64,000 bases of DNA from Scandinavium manionii (GCF_024764775.1 NZ_JALIGC010000038.1:496001-560000); one strand, 5' to 3'; positions 1 through 9,286 are shown, counted from the stretch's first letter. Translations and numbers: made by a program. The notes: generated by a model not told the origin, from the sequence alone.

Positions 1-1089
1 GTCGGCGTGCTGATGGTGATGTACGTCCTGTTCGGCGGCATGCTGGCGACCACCTGGGTGCAAATCATCAAAGCGGTGCTGCTGCTGTTTGGCGCCAGCT
101 TTATGGCATTTATGGTCATGAAGCACGTGGGCTTCAGCTTCAATAACCTGTTTACCCAGGCGATGGCTGTCCACCCGAAAGGCGCAGCGATCATGAGTCC
201 AGGCGGACTGGTGAAAGACCCAATTTCTGCACTGTCGTTAGGGCTGGGTCTCATGTTCGGCACCGCCGGTCTGCCGCACATTCTGATGCGTTTCTTCACG
301 GTCAGCGATGCACGTGAAGCGCGTAAAAGTGTGCTCTACGCCACTGGATTTATGGGTTACTTCTACATTCTGACCTTCATCATCGGCTTTGGCGCGATCA
401 TGCTGGTCGGGGCGAACCCGGCGTTTAAAGACGCGGCGGGTCAGCTGATTGGCGGTAACAATATGGCGGCGGTGCATCTGGCCGATGCGGTAGGCGGCAA
501 CCTGTTCCTCGGTTTCATTTCAGCCGTGGCTTTTGCCACCATACTGGCGGTCGTTGCGGGTCTGACGCTGGCAGGTGCTTCTGCGGTGTCGCATGACCTT
601 TATGCCAACGTGTTCCGCAAAGGCGCGTCCGAACGTGATGAACTGCGGGTGTCGAAAATCACCGTGCTGATTTTGGGCGTGGTGGCGATTCTGCTGGGGA
701 TTTTGTTCGAGAAGCAGAACATCGCCTTCATGGTCGGCCTGGCGTTCTCGATTGCCGCGAGCTGCAACTTCCCGATAATCCTGCTCTCGATGTACTGGTC
801 GAAACTGACCACGCGTGGGGCTATGGTTGGCGGCTGGTTGGGTCTGCTGACGGCGATTGTGCTGATGATTCTCGGCCCGACAATTTGGGTGCAGATCCTC
901 GGCCACGAAAAAGCCATCTTCCCGTATGAATACCCGGCGCTGTTCTCCATCGCGGTGGCGTTTATCGGGATTTGGGTGTTCTCCGCCACGGACAACTCCG
1001 AAGCCGGAATGCGCGAACGCGAGAAGTTCCGCGCGCAGTTTATTCGTTCTCAAACCGGGATTGGCATCGACCAGGGCCGGGCACACTAA
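1..1089 (+). CDS. actP: Acetate permease ActP, C-terminal two thirds (5' end outside window)
   Basis: This is the 3' part of a sodium:solute symporter (SSS family) that takes up acetate and glycolate with a cation across the inner membrane. The frame is open from base 1, so the gene begins upstream; 362 residues of a protein that is about 549 in E. coli are present. Successive hydrophobic segments fill the sequence, and it ends in the family's charged tail (REREKFRAQFIRSQTG, then QGRAH). Upstream yjcH and acs are expected but lie outside the window. A hairpin terminator follows directly. Recognition is by close similarity to E. coli ActP. Confidence 0.95.
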   Translation, partial: VGVLMVMYVLFGGMLATTWVQIIKAVLLLFGASFMAFMVMKHVGFSFNNLFTQAMAVHPKGAAIMSPGGLVKDPISALSLGLGLMFGTAGLPHILMRFFTVSDAREARKSVLYATGFMGYFYILTFIIGFGAIMLVGANPAFKDAAGQLIGGNNMAAVHLADAVGGNLFLGFISAVAFATILAVVAGLTLAGASAVSHDLYANVFRKGASERDELRVSKITVLILGVVAILLGILFEKQNIAFMVGLAFSIAASCNFPIILLSMYWSKLTTRGAMVGGWLGLLTAIVLMILGPTIWVQILGHEKAIFPYEYPALFSIAVAFIGIWVFSATDNSEAGMREREKFRAQFIRSQTGIGIDQGRAH

Positions 1090-1096
1090 GCACGTT

Positions 1097-1124
1097 ATCC
1101 CCGGCCTTCCGGCCGGGGATTTCT
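1097..1124 (+). terminator. Hairpin terminator after actP
   Basis: A perfect GC-rich inverted repeat (ATCCCCGGCC, short loop, GGCCGGGGAT) starts 8 bases after the actP stop and is followed by TTTCT. It also lies just beyond the stop of the convergent cidB-like gene, so it may serve both. Confidence 0.75.
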
Positions 1125-1813
1125 CAGAACATCGCCCATGCAACTAGCGGCGCGCACAGGACCATCGTGACGCCAGAGAGCATCATCACCAGACTGGCAA
1201 TCACCCCTTCCTGCGGGCCAAGTTCGTAGGAACGCGCGGTGCCTGCTCCGTGTGATGCGGCACCAAAGCCTGCGCCTTTCGCCGTGCCTTCCCGAATGGC
1301 GAGACGCAAAAACAGCATATCGCCAACCGCCATGCCAAACACACCGGTAATCACCACGAACAGTGCCACCAGCTCCGGCTGTCCGCCGAGCGGTTTCGCC
1401 GCGGCAAGCGCAAACGGCGTGGTAATTGAACGCACCGCCAGGCTGCGCTGAATTTCATCCGGCAACGTAAACAGACGTGCCAGCCAGACCGAGCTGCACA
1501 CCGCCACTACGTTCGCGGTCACTACGCCCGCGCTGAGGGACATCCAGTGGCGTTTGATCACCGCCAGATTGTCATACACCGGCACCGCAAAGGCGATGGT
1601 CGCCGGGCCGAGCAGCCACAGCAGCCAGTGCGCTTCGCCCATGTAATTCTGATAAGAGATGTGGCCGAATACCAGGATCAACACCAGCAACAGCGGGGTG
1701 AACACCAGCGGCATCAGCGGCAGTTTGCGAAAGCGGCGATACAGGCGTTTGTTGGCGTAATAGAGTCCGAGGGTAACCGCCAGACATAGCAGGCTCAGCG
1801 CAAGACTATTCAC
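1124..1813 (-). CDS. cidB: CidB/LrgB-family membrane protein
   Basis: This 229-residue, very hydrophobic protein of the LrgB/CidB/YohK family is predicted to span the inner membrane several times. A motif typical of the family is seen near residues 195-215 (GFGAASHGAGTARS). In Staphylococcus, CidB works with the holin-like CidA in controlling murein hydrolase activity and overflow metabolism. The role in enterobacteria is less clear, and transport of small acids has been proposed for relatives. It overlaps the upstream cidA-like gene by 8 bases, so the two are translationally coupled. The symbol follows the family and the LysR neighbour; a yohK-type name is also possible. Confidence 0.8.
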   Translation of the reverse strand: MNSLALSLLCLAVTLGLYYANKRLYRRFRKLPLMPLVFTPLLLVLILVFGHISYQNYMGEAHWLLWLLGPATIAFAVPVYDNLAVIKRHWMSLSAGVVTANVVAVCSSVWLARLFTLPDEIQRSLAVRSITTPFALAAAKPLGGQPELVALFVVITGVFGMAVGDMLFLRLAIREGTAKGAGFGAASHGAGTARSYELGPQEGVIASLVMMLSGVTMVLCAPLVAWAMF

Positions 1814-2216
1814 GATTCATCCTGCTTAGCTCGTAGCGATACACTTTATCGACCACCCAGGCAGTCGCGCCCAGCACCATCATCGTACTCAGCGCAATCA
1901 CCAGAAAAATGCGCCAGCCATCTACCCTCAACAACTGGGCATAATTAACCACCGCCACCACCGCTGGCACGAAGAACAGCAGCATCTCCGCCAGCAGCCA
2001 GCGCGAACCGGCGCGTACCCAGTTGAGCGGTAAGATGCGGCACACAATCAGCGCCAGCATTAACACCATACCGACCAGATTCGCAGGCAGCGGAAGATGG
2101 CCCCACGCCACCAGATGTTCCGCCAGCACAAACAACCCGGCGTACAACACGACCTGCACCGGGACCTGAAGATGGTGCAGGACAGCAGGCGTTACGCGCC
2201 CTAAGGCCACAGCCAT
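1806..2216 (-). CDS. cidA: CidA/LrgA-family holin-like protein
   Basis: This 136-residue protein has four hydrophobic segments and belongs to the LrgA/CidA family of holin-like membrane proteins. The central LPLPANLVGMVLMLALI stretch resembles the conserved substrate-pore region of the family. It is the first gene of a two-gene operon with cidB, to which it is joined by an 8-base overlap. A LysR regulator is transcribed divergently 101 bases away, the usual cidABR arrangement. The function in export or murein hydrolase control is inferred from the family only. Confidence 0.8.
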   Translation of the reverse strand: MAVALGRVTPAVLHHLQVPVQVVLYAGLFVLAEHLVAWGHLPLPANLVGMVLMLALIVCRILPLNWVRAGSRWLLAEMLLFFVPAVVAVVNYAQLLRVDGWRIFLVIALSTMMVLGATAWVVDKVYRYELSRMNRE

Positions 2217-2277
2217 GAAAGGAATTCCTGAAAAAAATGAAGGCGTTCAGTATAGAGAGCCGTCGACTGCGACTGAA

Positions 2278-2292
2278 ATGAATTAAAATCAT
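2278..2292. promoter_or_regulatory. Candidate LysR-type operator between cidA and cidR
   Basis: The imperfect inverted repeat ATGAATTAAAATCAT lies in the 101-base divergent intergenic region, with arms ATGA and TCAT. Its size and position suit a LysR-family regulator that controls the cidAB operon and itself. The call is by position and symmetry only. Confidence 0.35.
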
Positions 2293-2317
2293 TGAAGGTA
2301 TATTTCGAGGAATAATC

Positions 2318-3205
2318 ATGGACATAAGAACACTGCGCTATTTCGTCGAAGTGGTCCGGCAACAGAGCTTTACCCGTGCGGCAGAGAAGCTGTTCGTCAC
2401 ACAGCCCACCATCAGTAAGATGTTGAAAAATCTGGAAGATGACCTTAACTGCACTCTGCTCATCCGCGACGGACGCAAGCTACTGCTGACCGATACCGGA
2501 CGCGTTGTGTTCGAGCGGGGTCTGGCGATCCTGGCCGAATTCCGCCAGCTTGAAGCAGAACTGAGCGATATCAATCACCTGCAAAAAGGGATACTGCGCC
2601 TCGGCATTCCTCCTATGGTTGGCATGTTAATGGCCGGCCCTATCAGTTTGTTCCGCCAGCGCTACCCCGGCGTGGAACTCAAAATTGCTGAATTCGGCGG
2701 CCTGACGGTACAACAGGCAGTGATGAACGGCGAGCTCGATGTGGCGATGACCGCCCTGCCCGTGGATGAAGAAAGTGGCCTGTCGACGCTGCCGCTGTTC
2801 AGCCATCCGCTGTGCGTGCTGGTGCCGAAATCTGGCGAATGGCTACACGTTGAGTCCATTAGTCCGGAACAGTTAGCCGCGCATCCACTGTTGATTTATA
2901 ACGAAGATTTTGCGCTCAGCCGCCAATTGATGACGTTGTTTGCCGAGCATGATGTGAAACCGCGCATTGCAGTTCGCAGCGGCCAGTGGGATTTTCTGGC
3001 GGCGATGGTGCAGGCGGGCGTTGGCGTGGCAATCTTACCGGAACCGATTTGCCAGCGGCTCGACAAAAACACCCTGCGCTGGATCCCGCTCGACAGCAAG
3101 CTGCACTGGCAATTGGGTATGATCTGGCGCGAAGGCACTTACCTCTCGCACAGCGCCCAGGCCTGGCTCCAGTGCTGCGAAGGATTTTGGCTGCCGGAAG
3201 GCTAG
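2318..3205 (+). CDS. cidR: LysR-family transcriptional regulator of cidAB (CidR-like)
   Basis: This 295-residue protein has the full LysR layout. An N-terminal winged helix-turn-helix lies around residues 15-40 (SFTRAAEKLFVTQPTISKML), followed by a two-lobe effector domain from about residue 90. It is divergent from cidAB, the standard place for CidR, which in Staphylococcus and Bacillus responds to overflow metabolites such as acetate. The start ATG follows GAGGAATAATC. Assignment to CidR rests on family plus position, and the effector is unknown. Confidence 0.75.
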   Translation: MDIRTLRYFVEVVRQQSFTRAAEKLFVTQPTISKMLKNLEDDLNCTLLIRDGRKLLLTDTGRVVFERGLAILAEFRQLEAELSDINHLQKGILRLGIPPMVGMLMAGPISLFRQRYPGVELKIAEFGGLTVQQAVMNGELDVAMTALPVDEESGLSTLPLFSHPLCVLVPKSGEWLHVESISPEQLAAHPLLIYNEDFALSRQLMTLFAEHDVKPRIAVRSGQWDFLAAMVQAGVGVAILPEPICQRLDKNTLRWIPLDSKLHWQLGMIWREGTYLSHSAQAWLQCCEGFWLPEG

Positions 3206-3317
3206 TCCCACTCCGCTCGCCTGTTTCTCCCTTTCCATAGCGCTCCTTCGACGGTGCAGGCTGCGCCCGATCACAGATTAGATACTGGGATAAAATATTA
3301 CTTCTTACATCAATGTA

Positions 3318-3334
3318 TGGAATATATTATTCCA
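3318..3334. promoter_or_regulatory. Palindromic operator upstream of murQ (MurR-like)
   Basis: TGGAATATATTATTCCA is a perfect 7-base inverted repeat around TAT, about 33 bases before the murQ start. AT-rich GGAAT/ATTCC palindromes are typical of RpiR-family repressors, to which MurR (repressor of murQP in E. coli) belongs. No murR gene is present in this window. Confidence 0.5.
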
Positions 3335-3366
3335 AACTATAGAGAACGCAATTCATCGAGGTCGTT

Positions 3367-4278
3367 ATGAAAATTAATTTATCCGCACTGACTACAGAGA
3401 GCCGCAACCCGGCGAGCGAGAACATTGACACCCTGTCGACGCTGGAGATGCTGAAAGTCATTAATGCGGAAGACCAAAAGGTCGCGCTGGCGGTTGAAGA
3501 ACAACTGCCTGCCATCGCGAAGGCCGTCGATGCGATTACTCAAGCCTTTGCCTGCGGCGGACGCCTGATTTACTGCGGCGCGGGCACCTCGGGCCGCCTC
3601 GGTATTCTGGATGCCAGCGAATGCCCGCCAACCTACGGCACGCCGCGCGAAATGGTCGTTGGTCTGATTGCGGGCGGTAAAACCGCCATTTTGCAGGCGG
3701 TCGAAAACGCCGAAGATAGCCCGCAAATGGGCGAGCAGGACCTGCGTGATTTGGCCCTGAACGAACGTGACGTGGTCATCGGCATTGCGGCCAGTGGGCG
3801 CACGCCGTATGTGATTGGCGCCCTGAACTACGCCCGTAGCGTCGGGGCGACCGTCGGGGCTATCGCCTGCAACCGCGGCAGCGAAATTGGCAAACTGGCC
3901 GACATCGCCATCGAACCGATGGTCGGCCCGGAAGTGGTCACCGGCTCTTCACGTATGAAAGCTGGCACCGCCCAGAAACTGGTACTCAATATGCTGACCA
4001 CCGGGGCGATGATCCGTTCCGGCAAAGTGTTTGGCAACCTGATGGTCGATGTGGAAGCCACCAATGCCAAGCTGCTGCAGCGTCAGGTGAACATCGTGGT
4101 ACAGGCCACCGAATGCGACCCGGCGATGGCAGAAGCTGCGCTGAACGCCTGCGATCGACATTGTAAAACCGCCATTGTGATGGTTCTGGCGGGGGTCAGC
4201 GCCGCCGATGCCAGCGCGATGCTAAACAACAACAACGGCTTCATTCGCAGCGCCATCCAGGGCATCGGGAGCAACTAA
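3367..4278 (+). CDS. murQ: N-acetylmuramic acid 6-phosphate etherase MurQ
   Basis: This cytoplasmic lyase cleaves the lactyl ether of MurNAc-6-phosphate, giving GlcNAc-6-phosphate and D-lactate, in cell-wall sugar recycling. The 303 residues (E. coli 298) contain a SIS sugar-phosphate domain with the glycine loop CGAGTSGRLG near residue 72 and ASECPPTYG just after it, which carries the catalytic glutamate. A second SIS motif, AASGRTPYVIG, lies near residue 140. murP follows after 2 bases, so the two form an operon. In E. coli murQP sits near yfeW with divergent murR; here it sits beside cidR. Confidence 0.95.
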   Translation: MKINLSALTTESRNPASENIDTLSTLEMLKVINAEDQKVALAVEEQLPAIAKAVDAITQAFACGGRLIYCGAGTSGRLGILDASECPPTYGTPREMVVGLIAGGKTAILQAVENAEDSPQMGEQDLRDLALNERDVVIGIAASGRTPYVIGALNYARSVGATVGAIACNRGSEIGKLADIAIEPMVGPEVVTGSSRMKAGTAQKLVLNMLTTGAMIRSGKVFGNLMVDVEATNAKLLQRQVNIVVQATECDPAMAEAALNACDRHCKTAIVMVLAGVSAADASAMLNNNNGFIRSAIQGIGSN

Positions 4279-4280
4279 TT

Positions 4281-5732
4281 ATGGCGAAGATAACCGGCTC
4301 GATGATCGAACAACTTTTGCGACTGGCGGGAGGACCGGCGAACATTAGCGTGTGTGGCAACTGCATGACGCGCCTGCGCCTGACGCTGGTCGACCGGGAT
4401 GACGTCGATATCGCACAGCTCAAAGCGGTGCCCGGCGTCCTCGGCGTGATTAACGGCGACGACCAGCTGCAAATTATTCTCGGGCCGGGTAAAGCGCAAA
4501 CTGCCAGTGAAATGATGAATGATCTGCTGAAATCAGAAGGTGCTGAAGCGGCTGTACCAGCGTCAGACGCCGACCTGAAATCTCAGGCCAGCCAGAATAA
4601 AGCGAAGATGAAAGGCAAGCAGAACAGCGCGGTGCATAACTTTTTAACCAAGTTTGCCACCATCTTTACACCGCTGATCCCGGGCTTTATCGCGGCGGGC
4701 CTGTTGCTCGGTATCGCGACGCTGTTGCAGCAAATTTTCATTACCGACAGCGCGTCACCGGCAACCTGGCTCGTGGACATGATCGCCTATATGAAGGTGT
4801 TCAGCATCGGCCTGTTCACTTTCCTCAGCATTCTTATCGGCTTCAACACCCAAAAAGCCTTTGGCGGCTCGGGTGTGAACGGCGCGATCATCGCCTCGCT
4901 GTTTATTCTGCGCTACGTGCCGGAAGGTAAAGTCGGCTATTACGCGGGCATGTCGGACTTTTTCGGGCTGGTCATCGACCCACGCGGCAACATTATTGGC
5001 GTGCTGCTGGCCTGTATTCTCGGGGCGTGGATTGAGCGCCAGGTGCGACGCTTTATTCATGATTCACTGGATATGATCCTGACGTCAGCCATTACGCTGC
5101 TCATTACCGGGGCCATCACTTTCACGGTGATTATGCCGATTGGCGGCGAGTTGTTTAAAGGCATGTCGTGGTTGTTCCTGCACCTGAACGGCAACCCGTT
5201 TGGCACGGCACTGTTGGCCGGTCTGTTCCTGATAGCCGTTGTGTTCGGCATTCATCAGGGCTTTGTGCCGGTGTATTTCGCGCTGATGGACGCTCAGGGC
5301 TTCAACTCCCTGTTCCCGATTCTGGCGATGGCCGGTGCCGGACAGGTTGGTGCCTCACTGGCGCTGTACTTCCGCGCCAAACATGGCTCGCTGTTACGCA
5401 CCCAAATTAAAGGCGCCATCTTCCCTGGCCTGTTGGGGATTGGCGAACCGTTGATTTACGGCGTGACGCTGCCGCGCCTGAAACCGTTCGTGACGGCCTG
5501 TCTCGGCGGCGCGGTGGGCGGCTTCTTCATCGGCCTCATTTCGTGGCTGGGGCTGCCGGTGGGTCTGAACACCGTCTTCGGCCCGTCTGGCCTGGTGTCG
5601 ATTCCGTTGATGACGTCTGCGCAAGGTATTTTCGCCGGGATGGCGGTATACGTGGCGGGCATTTTGATTTCATATCTGGCAGGTTTTGTCCTGACCTGGT
5701 TCTTTGGCAGTAAAAACGTCGACCTGCAATAA
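4281..5732 (+). CDS. murP: PTS N-acetylmuramic acid-specific EIIBC component MurP
   Basis: This inner-membrane permease takes up MurNAc and phosphorylates it to MurNAc-6-P using phosphate from EIIA-Glc (Crr), since no EIIA domain is present. It is 483 residues long (E. coli 474). The EIIB domain is N-terminal, with the phosphorylated cysteine in NCMTRLRLT (Cys28). A basic, glutamine- and lysine-rich linker (about residues 85-115) leads to the EIIC domain with multiple membrane spans and the sugar-binding GIGEPLIYG motif near residue 390. It is co-transcribed with murQ and ends at a strong terminator. Confidence 0.93.
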   Translation: MAKITGSMIEQLLRLAGGPANISVCGNCMTRLRLTLVDRDDVDIAQLKAVPGVLGVINGDDQLQIILGPGKAQTASEMMNDLLKSEGAEAAVPASDADLKSQASQNKAKMKGKQNSAVHNFLTKFATIFTPLIPGFIAAGLLLGIATLLQQIFITDSASPATWLVDMIAYMKVFSIGLFTFLSILIGFNTQKAFGGSGVNGAIIASLFILRYVPEGKVGYYAGMSDFFGLVIDPRGNIIGVLLACILGAWIERQVRRFIHDSLDMILTSAITLLITGAITFTVIMPIGGELFKGMSWLFLHLNGNPFGTALLAGLFLIAVVFGIHQGFVPVYFALMDAQGFNSLFPILAMAGAGQVGASLALYFRAKHGSLLRTQIKGAIFPGLLGIGEPLIYGVTLPRLKPFVTACLGGAVGGFFIGLISWLGLPVGLNTVFGPSGLVSIPLMTSAQGIFAGMAVYVAGILISYLAGFVLTWFFGSKNVDLQ

Positions 5733-5755
5733 CGGGCGGCAATACTCCCCCCTTT

Positions 5756-5781
5756 AAGCCGCCATTCAGGCGGCTTTTTTT
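5756..5781. terminator. Rho-independent terminator between murP and yjcE
   Basis: The stem AAGCCGCC/GGCGGCTT with loop ATTCA is followed by TTTTTTT on the plus strand, so it terminates murQP. It stands 9 bases beyond the yjcE stop, so it may also end that convergent transcript. Confidence 0.85.
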
Positions 5782-5789
5782 GGGCGAGA

Positions 5790-7436
5790 TTACTGGTCTT
5801 CTATCAGCAGCGCTTCCAGCAAATCGAGATCGTGCAGGAGCTTTTGCAGCGTTTCATTACTGATTTGTCGAGTGGCGCGCAGATGGTAAAGCTCACCGCG
5901 CTCGGAGCGCAGGGCCGCAAGACGAAAGCGGCGTTCGAGGCTCTCTTCCAGCATTGAGGTTTCCACATCGTTACGGCCATCCGCGCGGCGACGCAGGTTA
6001 CCAATGACCCGCGAACTCACCTCGGTGAGCAGTTGGTTGTCGATGTTCTCTTTGGTGTCCTGCGCCAGACGTTCTTCCATTTTCTGAATCGCGACAATCG
6101 CCACGTCCGCCGTTGCGGCACGCGCCAGCCGCTCCTCTTTATGCTGCTGTGAATGATCCGCCACCTCGATGTGCTGCAACAGCACCGGCAGCATCACCAC
6201 GCCGACAAACAGGGAAAACAAAATCACCCCCGCCGAAAGGAACACCAGCTCATAGCGCGCCGGGAAAACGCTGCCGTCCGGCAGCAGCAGCGGAATAGAC
6301 AGCACACCCGCCAGCGTAATCGCCCCGCGCACACCGGCAAAAGAGGCGATCAGCAGCTCGCGTATGCTCCAGCTACCAAACTCCATCGGTTTCTTCTTCA
6401 GCCAGCGCTGGCTGAAACGCTGCATGGTCCACAGCCAGCCAAAGCGTACCAGCATCAGCGCCGCGTAAATCAGTATGATATCGGCAAACAGCATCCAGGT
6501 TTCGACGTTCGGATCAGCTTCTGCCGCCACCAGCGACGTTTCGAGAATGCCCGGCAATTGCAGGCCTAACAGCAGGAATACCATGCCATTAAACACGAAC
6601 TCCAGCATTGCCCAGGTACTGTTGGCACGCAGGCGCATCGCCAGCGGCGCAGTACGCATCACGCCGGAACGGGTGATGGTCATCCCGGCAGCCACTGCGG
6701 CCAGAATGCCCGAGACACCAATGTGTTCAGCAATCAGGTAAGAGGCGAACGGCAGCAGGAACAGCAGCACAATCTGCGTAGCCGGTTCATCCCCACCCCA
6801 ACGGCTGAGGAAGCGCAGTGAACGCCCGTATGACCAACTGACAACAAACCCGGCCAGGATGCCGCCGGTAGCGACTTTGACGAACTCAAACGCTGCACCG
6901 CCGACAGTGAACACCATTGTGCCCATCACCACGGCGACGGCAAATTTTAACGACACCAGGCCAGACGCATCGTTCATCAGCGCTTCGCCCTGCAAAATGC
7001 CCATGATTTTTTTCGGAATACGCCCTTCGCCGACGATGCCAGACAAGGCGACCGCATCAGTCGGTGACAACACTGCCGCCAGTGCGAACGCCGGGATCAG
7101 CGGAATACCGGGCACCACCCAGTAAATCAGGAAGCCAATGCCGATAACCGTCACCAGCACTAAAGCCAGAGCAAGACCAAAGATCTCTCGCCCGTGTTCT
7201 ATAAATTCGCGTGTGGGGGTCTTCCAGCCGTCAGAAAACAGCAGTGGCGGGATAAACAGAACGAGGAACAGTTCCGGGTCGAATTCAACATGCAGTCCAA
7301 ACGTCGGCCATGCCAGCAGTGCGCCGATGCCTATTTGCATCAATGGCAGTGGGACCTGGAAGGGGAGTACGCGGGTAACGACTCCGGAAAGGGAGACCAC
7401 AAGGGTCATGATCAGTATCGTGAAGAAAATTTCCAT
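5790..7436 (-). CDS. yjcE: CPA1-family Na+/H+ antiporter YjcE
   Basis: This 548-residue protein (E. coli YjcE 549) has an N-terminal membrane domain of about 12 spans and a hydrophilic C-terminal tail from about residue 420. The CPA1 ion-binding motif is seen as LSPTDAVALSG near residue 125, with GEALMNDASGLVS near residue 150 and FAGVRGAITLAG near residue 365. It is predicted to exchange Na+ or K+ for H+ at the inner membrane. It is monocistronic: a terminator lies on the ghxP side and the convergent murP on the other. Confidence 0.92.
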   Translation of the reverse strand: MEIFFTILIMTLVVSLSGVVTRVLPFQVPLPLMQIGIGALLAWPTFGLHVEFDPELFLVLFIPPLLFSDGWKTPTREFIEHGREIFGLALALVLVTVIGIGFLIYWVVPGIPLIPAFALAAVLSPTDAVALSGIVGEGRIPKKIMGILQGEALMNDASGLVSLKFAVAVVMGTMVFTVGGAAFEFVKVATGGILAGFVVSWSYGRSLRFLSRWGGDEPATQIVLLFLLPFASYLIAEHIGVSGILAAVAAGMTITRSGVMRTAPLAMRLRANSTWAMLEFVFNGMVFLLLGLQLPGILETSLVAAEADPNVETWMLFADIILIYAALMLVRFGWLWTMQRFSQRWLKKKPMEFGSWSIRELLIASFAGVRGAITLAGVLSIPLLLPDGSVFPARYELVFLSAGVILFSLFVGVVMLPVLLQHIEVADHSQQHKEERLARAATADVAIVAIQKMEERLAQDTKENIDNQLLTEVSSRVIGNLRRRADGRNDVETSMLEESLERRFRLAALRSERGELYHLRATRQISNETLQKLLHDLDLLEALLIEDQ

Positions 7437-7530
7437 GCTTTCCCTGTTTGCGATGTCTTAAATCTGGTGCAACTTCTGATAATACGCCCTTCAGCTTATC
7501 GCAAAGAACAACAGGATGTGCCCTAAAAAC

Positions 7531-7559
7531 AAAAAGGGCGACCCATGGTCGCCCTTTTT
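7531..7559. terminator. Terminator downstream of ghxP
   Basis: The stem GGGCGACC/GGTCGCCC is flanked by A5 on the left and T5 on the right, so it can work in both directions. It lies 17 bases beyond the ghxP stop and upstream of yjcE. Confidence 0.85.
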
Positions 7560-7575
7560 GCGCATTGAGCAGGAC

Positions 7576-8922
7576 TCAGATAGCCCAGCCGCCCGCGTAG
7601 AAGGCAACCAGTGCGATGGCAATAATCACGGTGCCGAGGTTCAGCTTACGCCATTCGCTAGAAACGATACGGCCAATCACCAGGGTGGCGAAACCGATCA
7701 TGATACCGGTCACGATGTTACAGGTCAGGACGATGAGTACTGCGGTGATCAGTCCCGCCATCGCATCGACGAAATCACCGAAGTCGATTTTCGCGACGTT
7801 ACTCAGCATCAGCAAGCCCACGTACATCAGCGCTGGCGCAGTCGCGTAGGCCGGAACCAGATAAGAAAGCGGGGACAGGAACAGGATCAGCAGGAACAGC
7901 ACACCAACAGTGATTGCCGTCAGGCCTGTTTTACCGCCCGCGGCCGTACCGGCAGCGGACTCGATGTACACCGCCGCAGGGGCTGCGCCCACAAGGCTTG
8001 AGAACACGCTGCTCAGGGAGTCAGTGGTCAGCGCTTTGCCGCCATTAATGATTTGTCCGTCTTTATCCAGCAGGTTTGCCTGACCGGCAACAGCACGGAT
8101 AGTCCCGGTGGCATCAAATACCGCGGTCATCACCAGCGCCAGAACGCTTGGCAGGACCACCGGATTCAGCGCGCCCATGATGTCGAGACTGCCAATCAGC
8201 GAGCTGCCGTGTTCATCGCTCAGGGAAGGCATGGCGAAAATGCCGGAGAAATGCACGCTCGGATCGAAAATCAGGCCAACGATGGAGACCCCGATGATGG
8301 TCAGCAGAATCCCCCCCGGCACCTTTAATTTTTCCAGACCGATAATTGCCGCCAGACCAATCAGCGTCATGATAACCGGGAAGCTGGCGAAGTGACCGAG
8401 CGTGACGGGCAGGCCGTCCAGCGGGTTTTTAATAACCAGACCCACGCCGTTCGCCGCGATCAGCAGCAGGAACAGACCGATACCGATACCGGTGCCGTGC
8501 GCAACGCCCTGCGGCAGATTGCGCAGGATCCAGCTACGGATACCGGTGGCAGAGATGATGGTGAACAGTACACCCATCAGGAACACCGCACCCAGCGCCA
8601 CAGGAATGCTGATGTGCTGGCCCAGCACCAGGCTAAAGGCGGTAAACGCGGTCAGCGAGATGGCGCAGCCAATCGCCAGCGGCAAGTTTGCCCACAGGCC
8701 CATGACCAGAGAACCGACACCCGCCACCAGACAGGTCGCTACGAAGACGGCCGCCGGTGGGAAGCCCGCTTTACCGAGCATGCCCGGTACGACGATAACG
8801 GAGTACACCATTGCCAGGAAGGTGGTTAAACCAGCAAGGATCTCCTGACGTACGGTGCTGCCACGAGCTGAAATTTTGAACCAGGCGTCCAAACCGCCGG
8901 TACGCGCTGAAGGCGTAGACAT
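7576..8922 (-). CDS. ghxP: Guanine/hypoxanthine permease GhxP
   Basis: This NCS2/AzgA-family proton symporter imports guanine and hypoxanthine. The 448 residues match E. coli GhxP (YjcD, 449) almost throughout, for example VFDATGTIRAVAGQANLLDK and ESAAGTAAGGKTGLTAI. The start at 8922 (MSTPSARTGG) was chosen because AGGGG lies about nine bases upstream; the frame stays open to 8979 without a better ribosome site. The upstream region carries several CAAACG motifs resembling PurR boxes, in line with known PurR control of this gene in E. coli. Confidence 0.95.
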   Translation of the reverse strand: MSTPSARTGGLDAWFKISARGSTVRQEILAGLTTFLAMVYSVIVVPGMLGKAGFPPAAVFVATCLVAGVGSLVMGLWANLPLAIGCAISLTAFTAFSLVLGQHISIPVALGAVFLMGVLFTIISATGIRSWILRNLPQGVAHGTGIGIGLFLLLIAANGVGLVIKNPLDGLPVTLGHFASFPVIMTLIGLAAIIGLEKLKVPGGILLTIIGVSIVGLIFDPSVHFSGIFAMPSLSDEHGSSLIGSLDIMGALNPVVLPSVLALVMTAVFDATGTIRAVAGQANLLDKDGQIINGGKALTTDSLSSVFSSLVGAAPAAVYIESAAGTAAGGKTGLTAITVGVLFLLILFLSPLSYLVPAYATAPALMYVGLLMLSNVAKIDFGDFVDAMAGLITAVLIVLTCNIVTGIMIGFATLVIGRIVSSEWRKLNLGTVIIAIALVAFYAGGWAI

Positions 8923-9064
8923 AGAAAACATCCCCTGAGAATTTTTATCATTCGTCCGTCCGCGTGATGGACAATCCACTGCCAGCTAAGCGTTATACAC
9001 AACATCATTAAGATGCCATGTACTTTTCCCTGTGCGATATCGCGACTAAGGGGGGTCGCAAAAA

Positions 9065-9080
9065 AAGCAAACGATTAGCT
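9065..9080. promoter_or_regulatory. PurR-like box upstream of ghxP (proximal)
   Basis: AAGCAAACGATTAGCT matches the PurR consensus ANGCAANCGNTTNCNT at all but one fixed position. It lies about 145 bases upstream of the ghxP start. Confidence 0.5.
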
Positions 9081-9154
9081 TCACGCAAACAAAAACGGTA
9101 TGCAATGTGACCTGCTCCTGACCTTCACGGCGGAACAGATTTTTGCCACATGGA

Positions 9155-9255
<101 letters not shown>

Positions 9256-9270
9256 GACATCGGTCAAAAA

Positions 9271-9286
9271 AGGCAAACGATTATCT
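9271..9286. promoter_or_regulatory. PurR-like box upstream of ghxP (distal)
   Basis: AGGCAAACGATTATCT closely repeats the proximal box, including the preceding A-run, about 206 bases further from ghxP and on the other side of the ERIC-like element. Weaker CAAACG or CGTTTG motifs lie near 9372 and 9412. The rest of 8923-9460 shows no gene. Confidence 0.4.

Noticed and set aside
3255..3280. Possible CRP site (GCCCGATCACA) before murQ
   Set aside because: Only the TCACA half fits; the other half does not resemble TGTGA.
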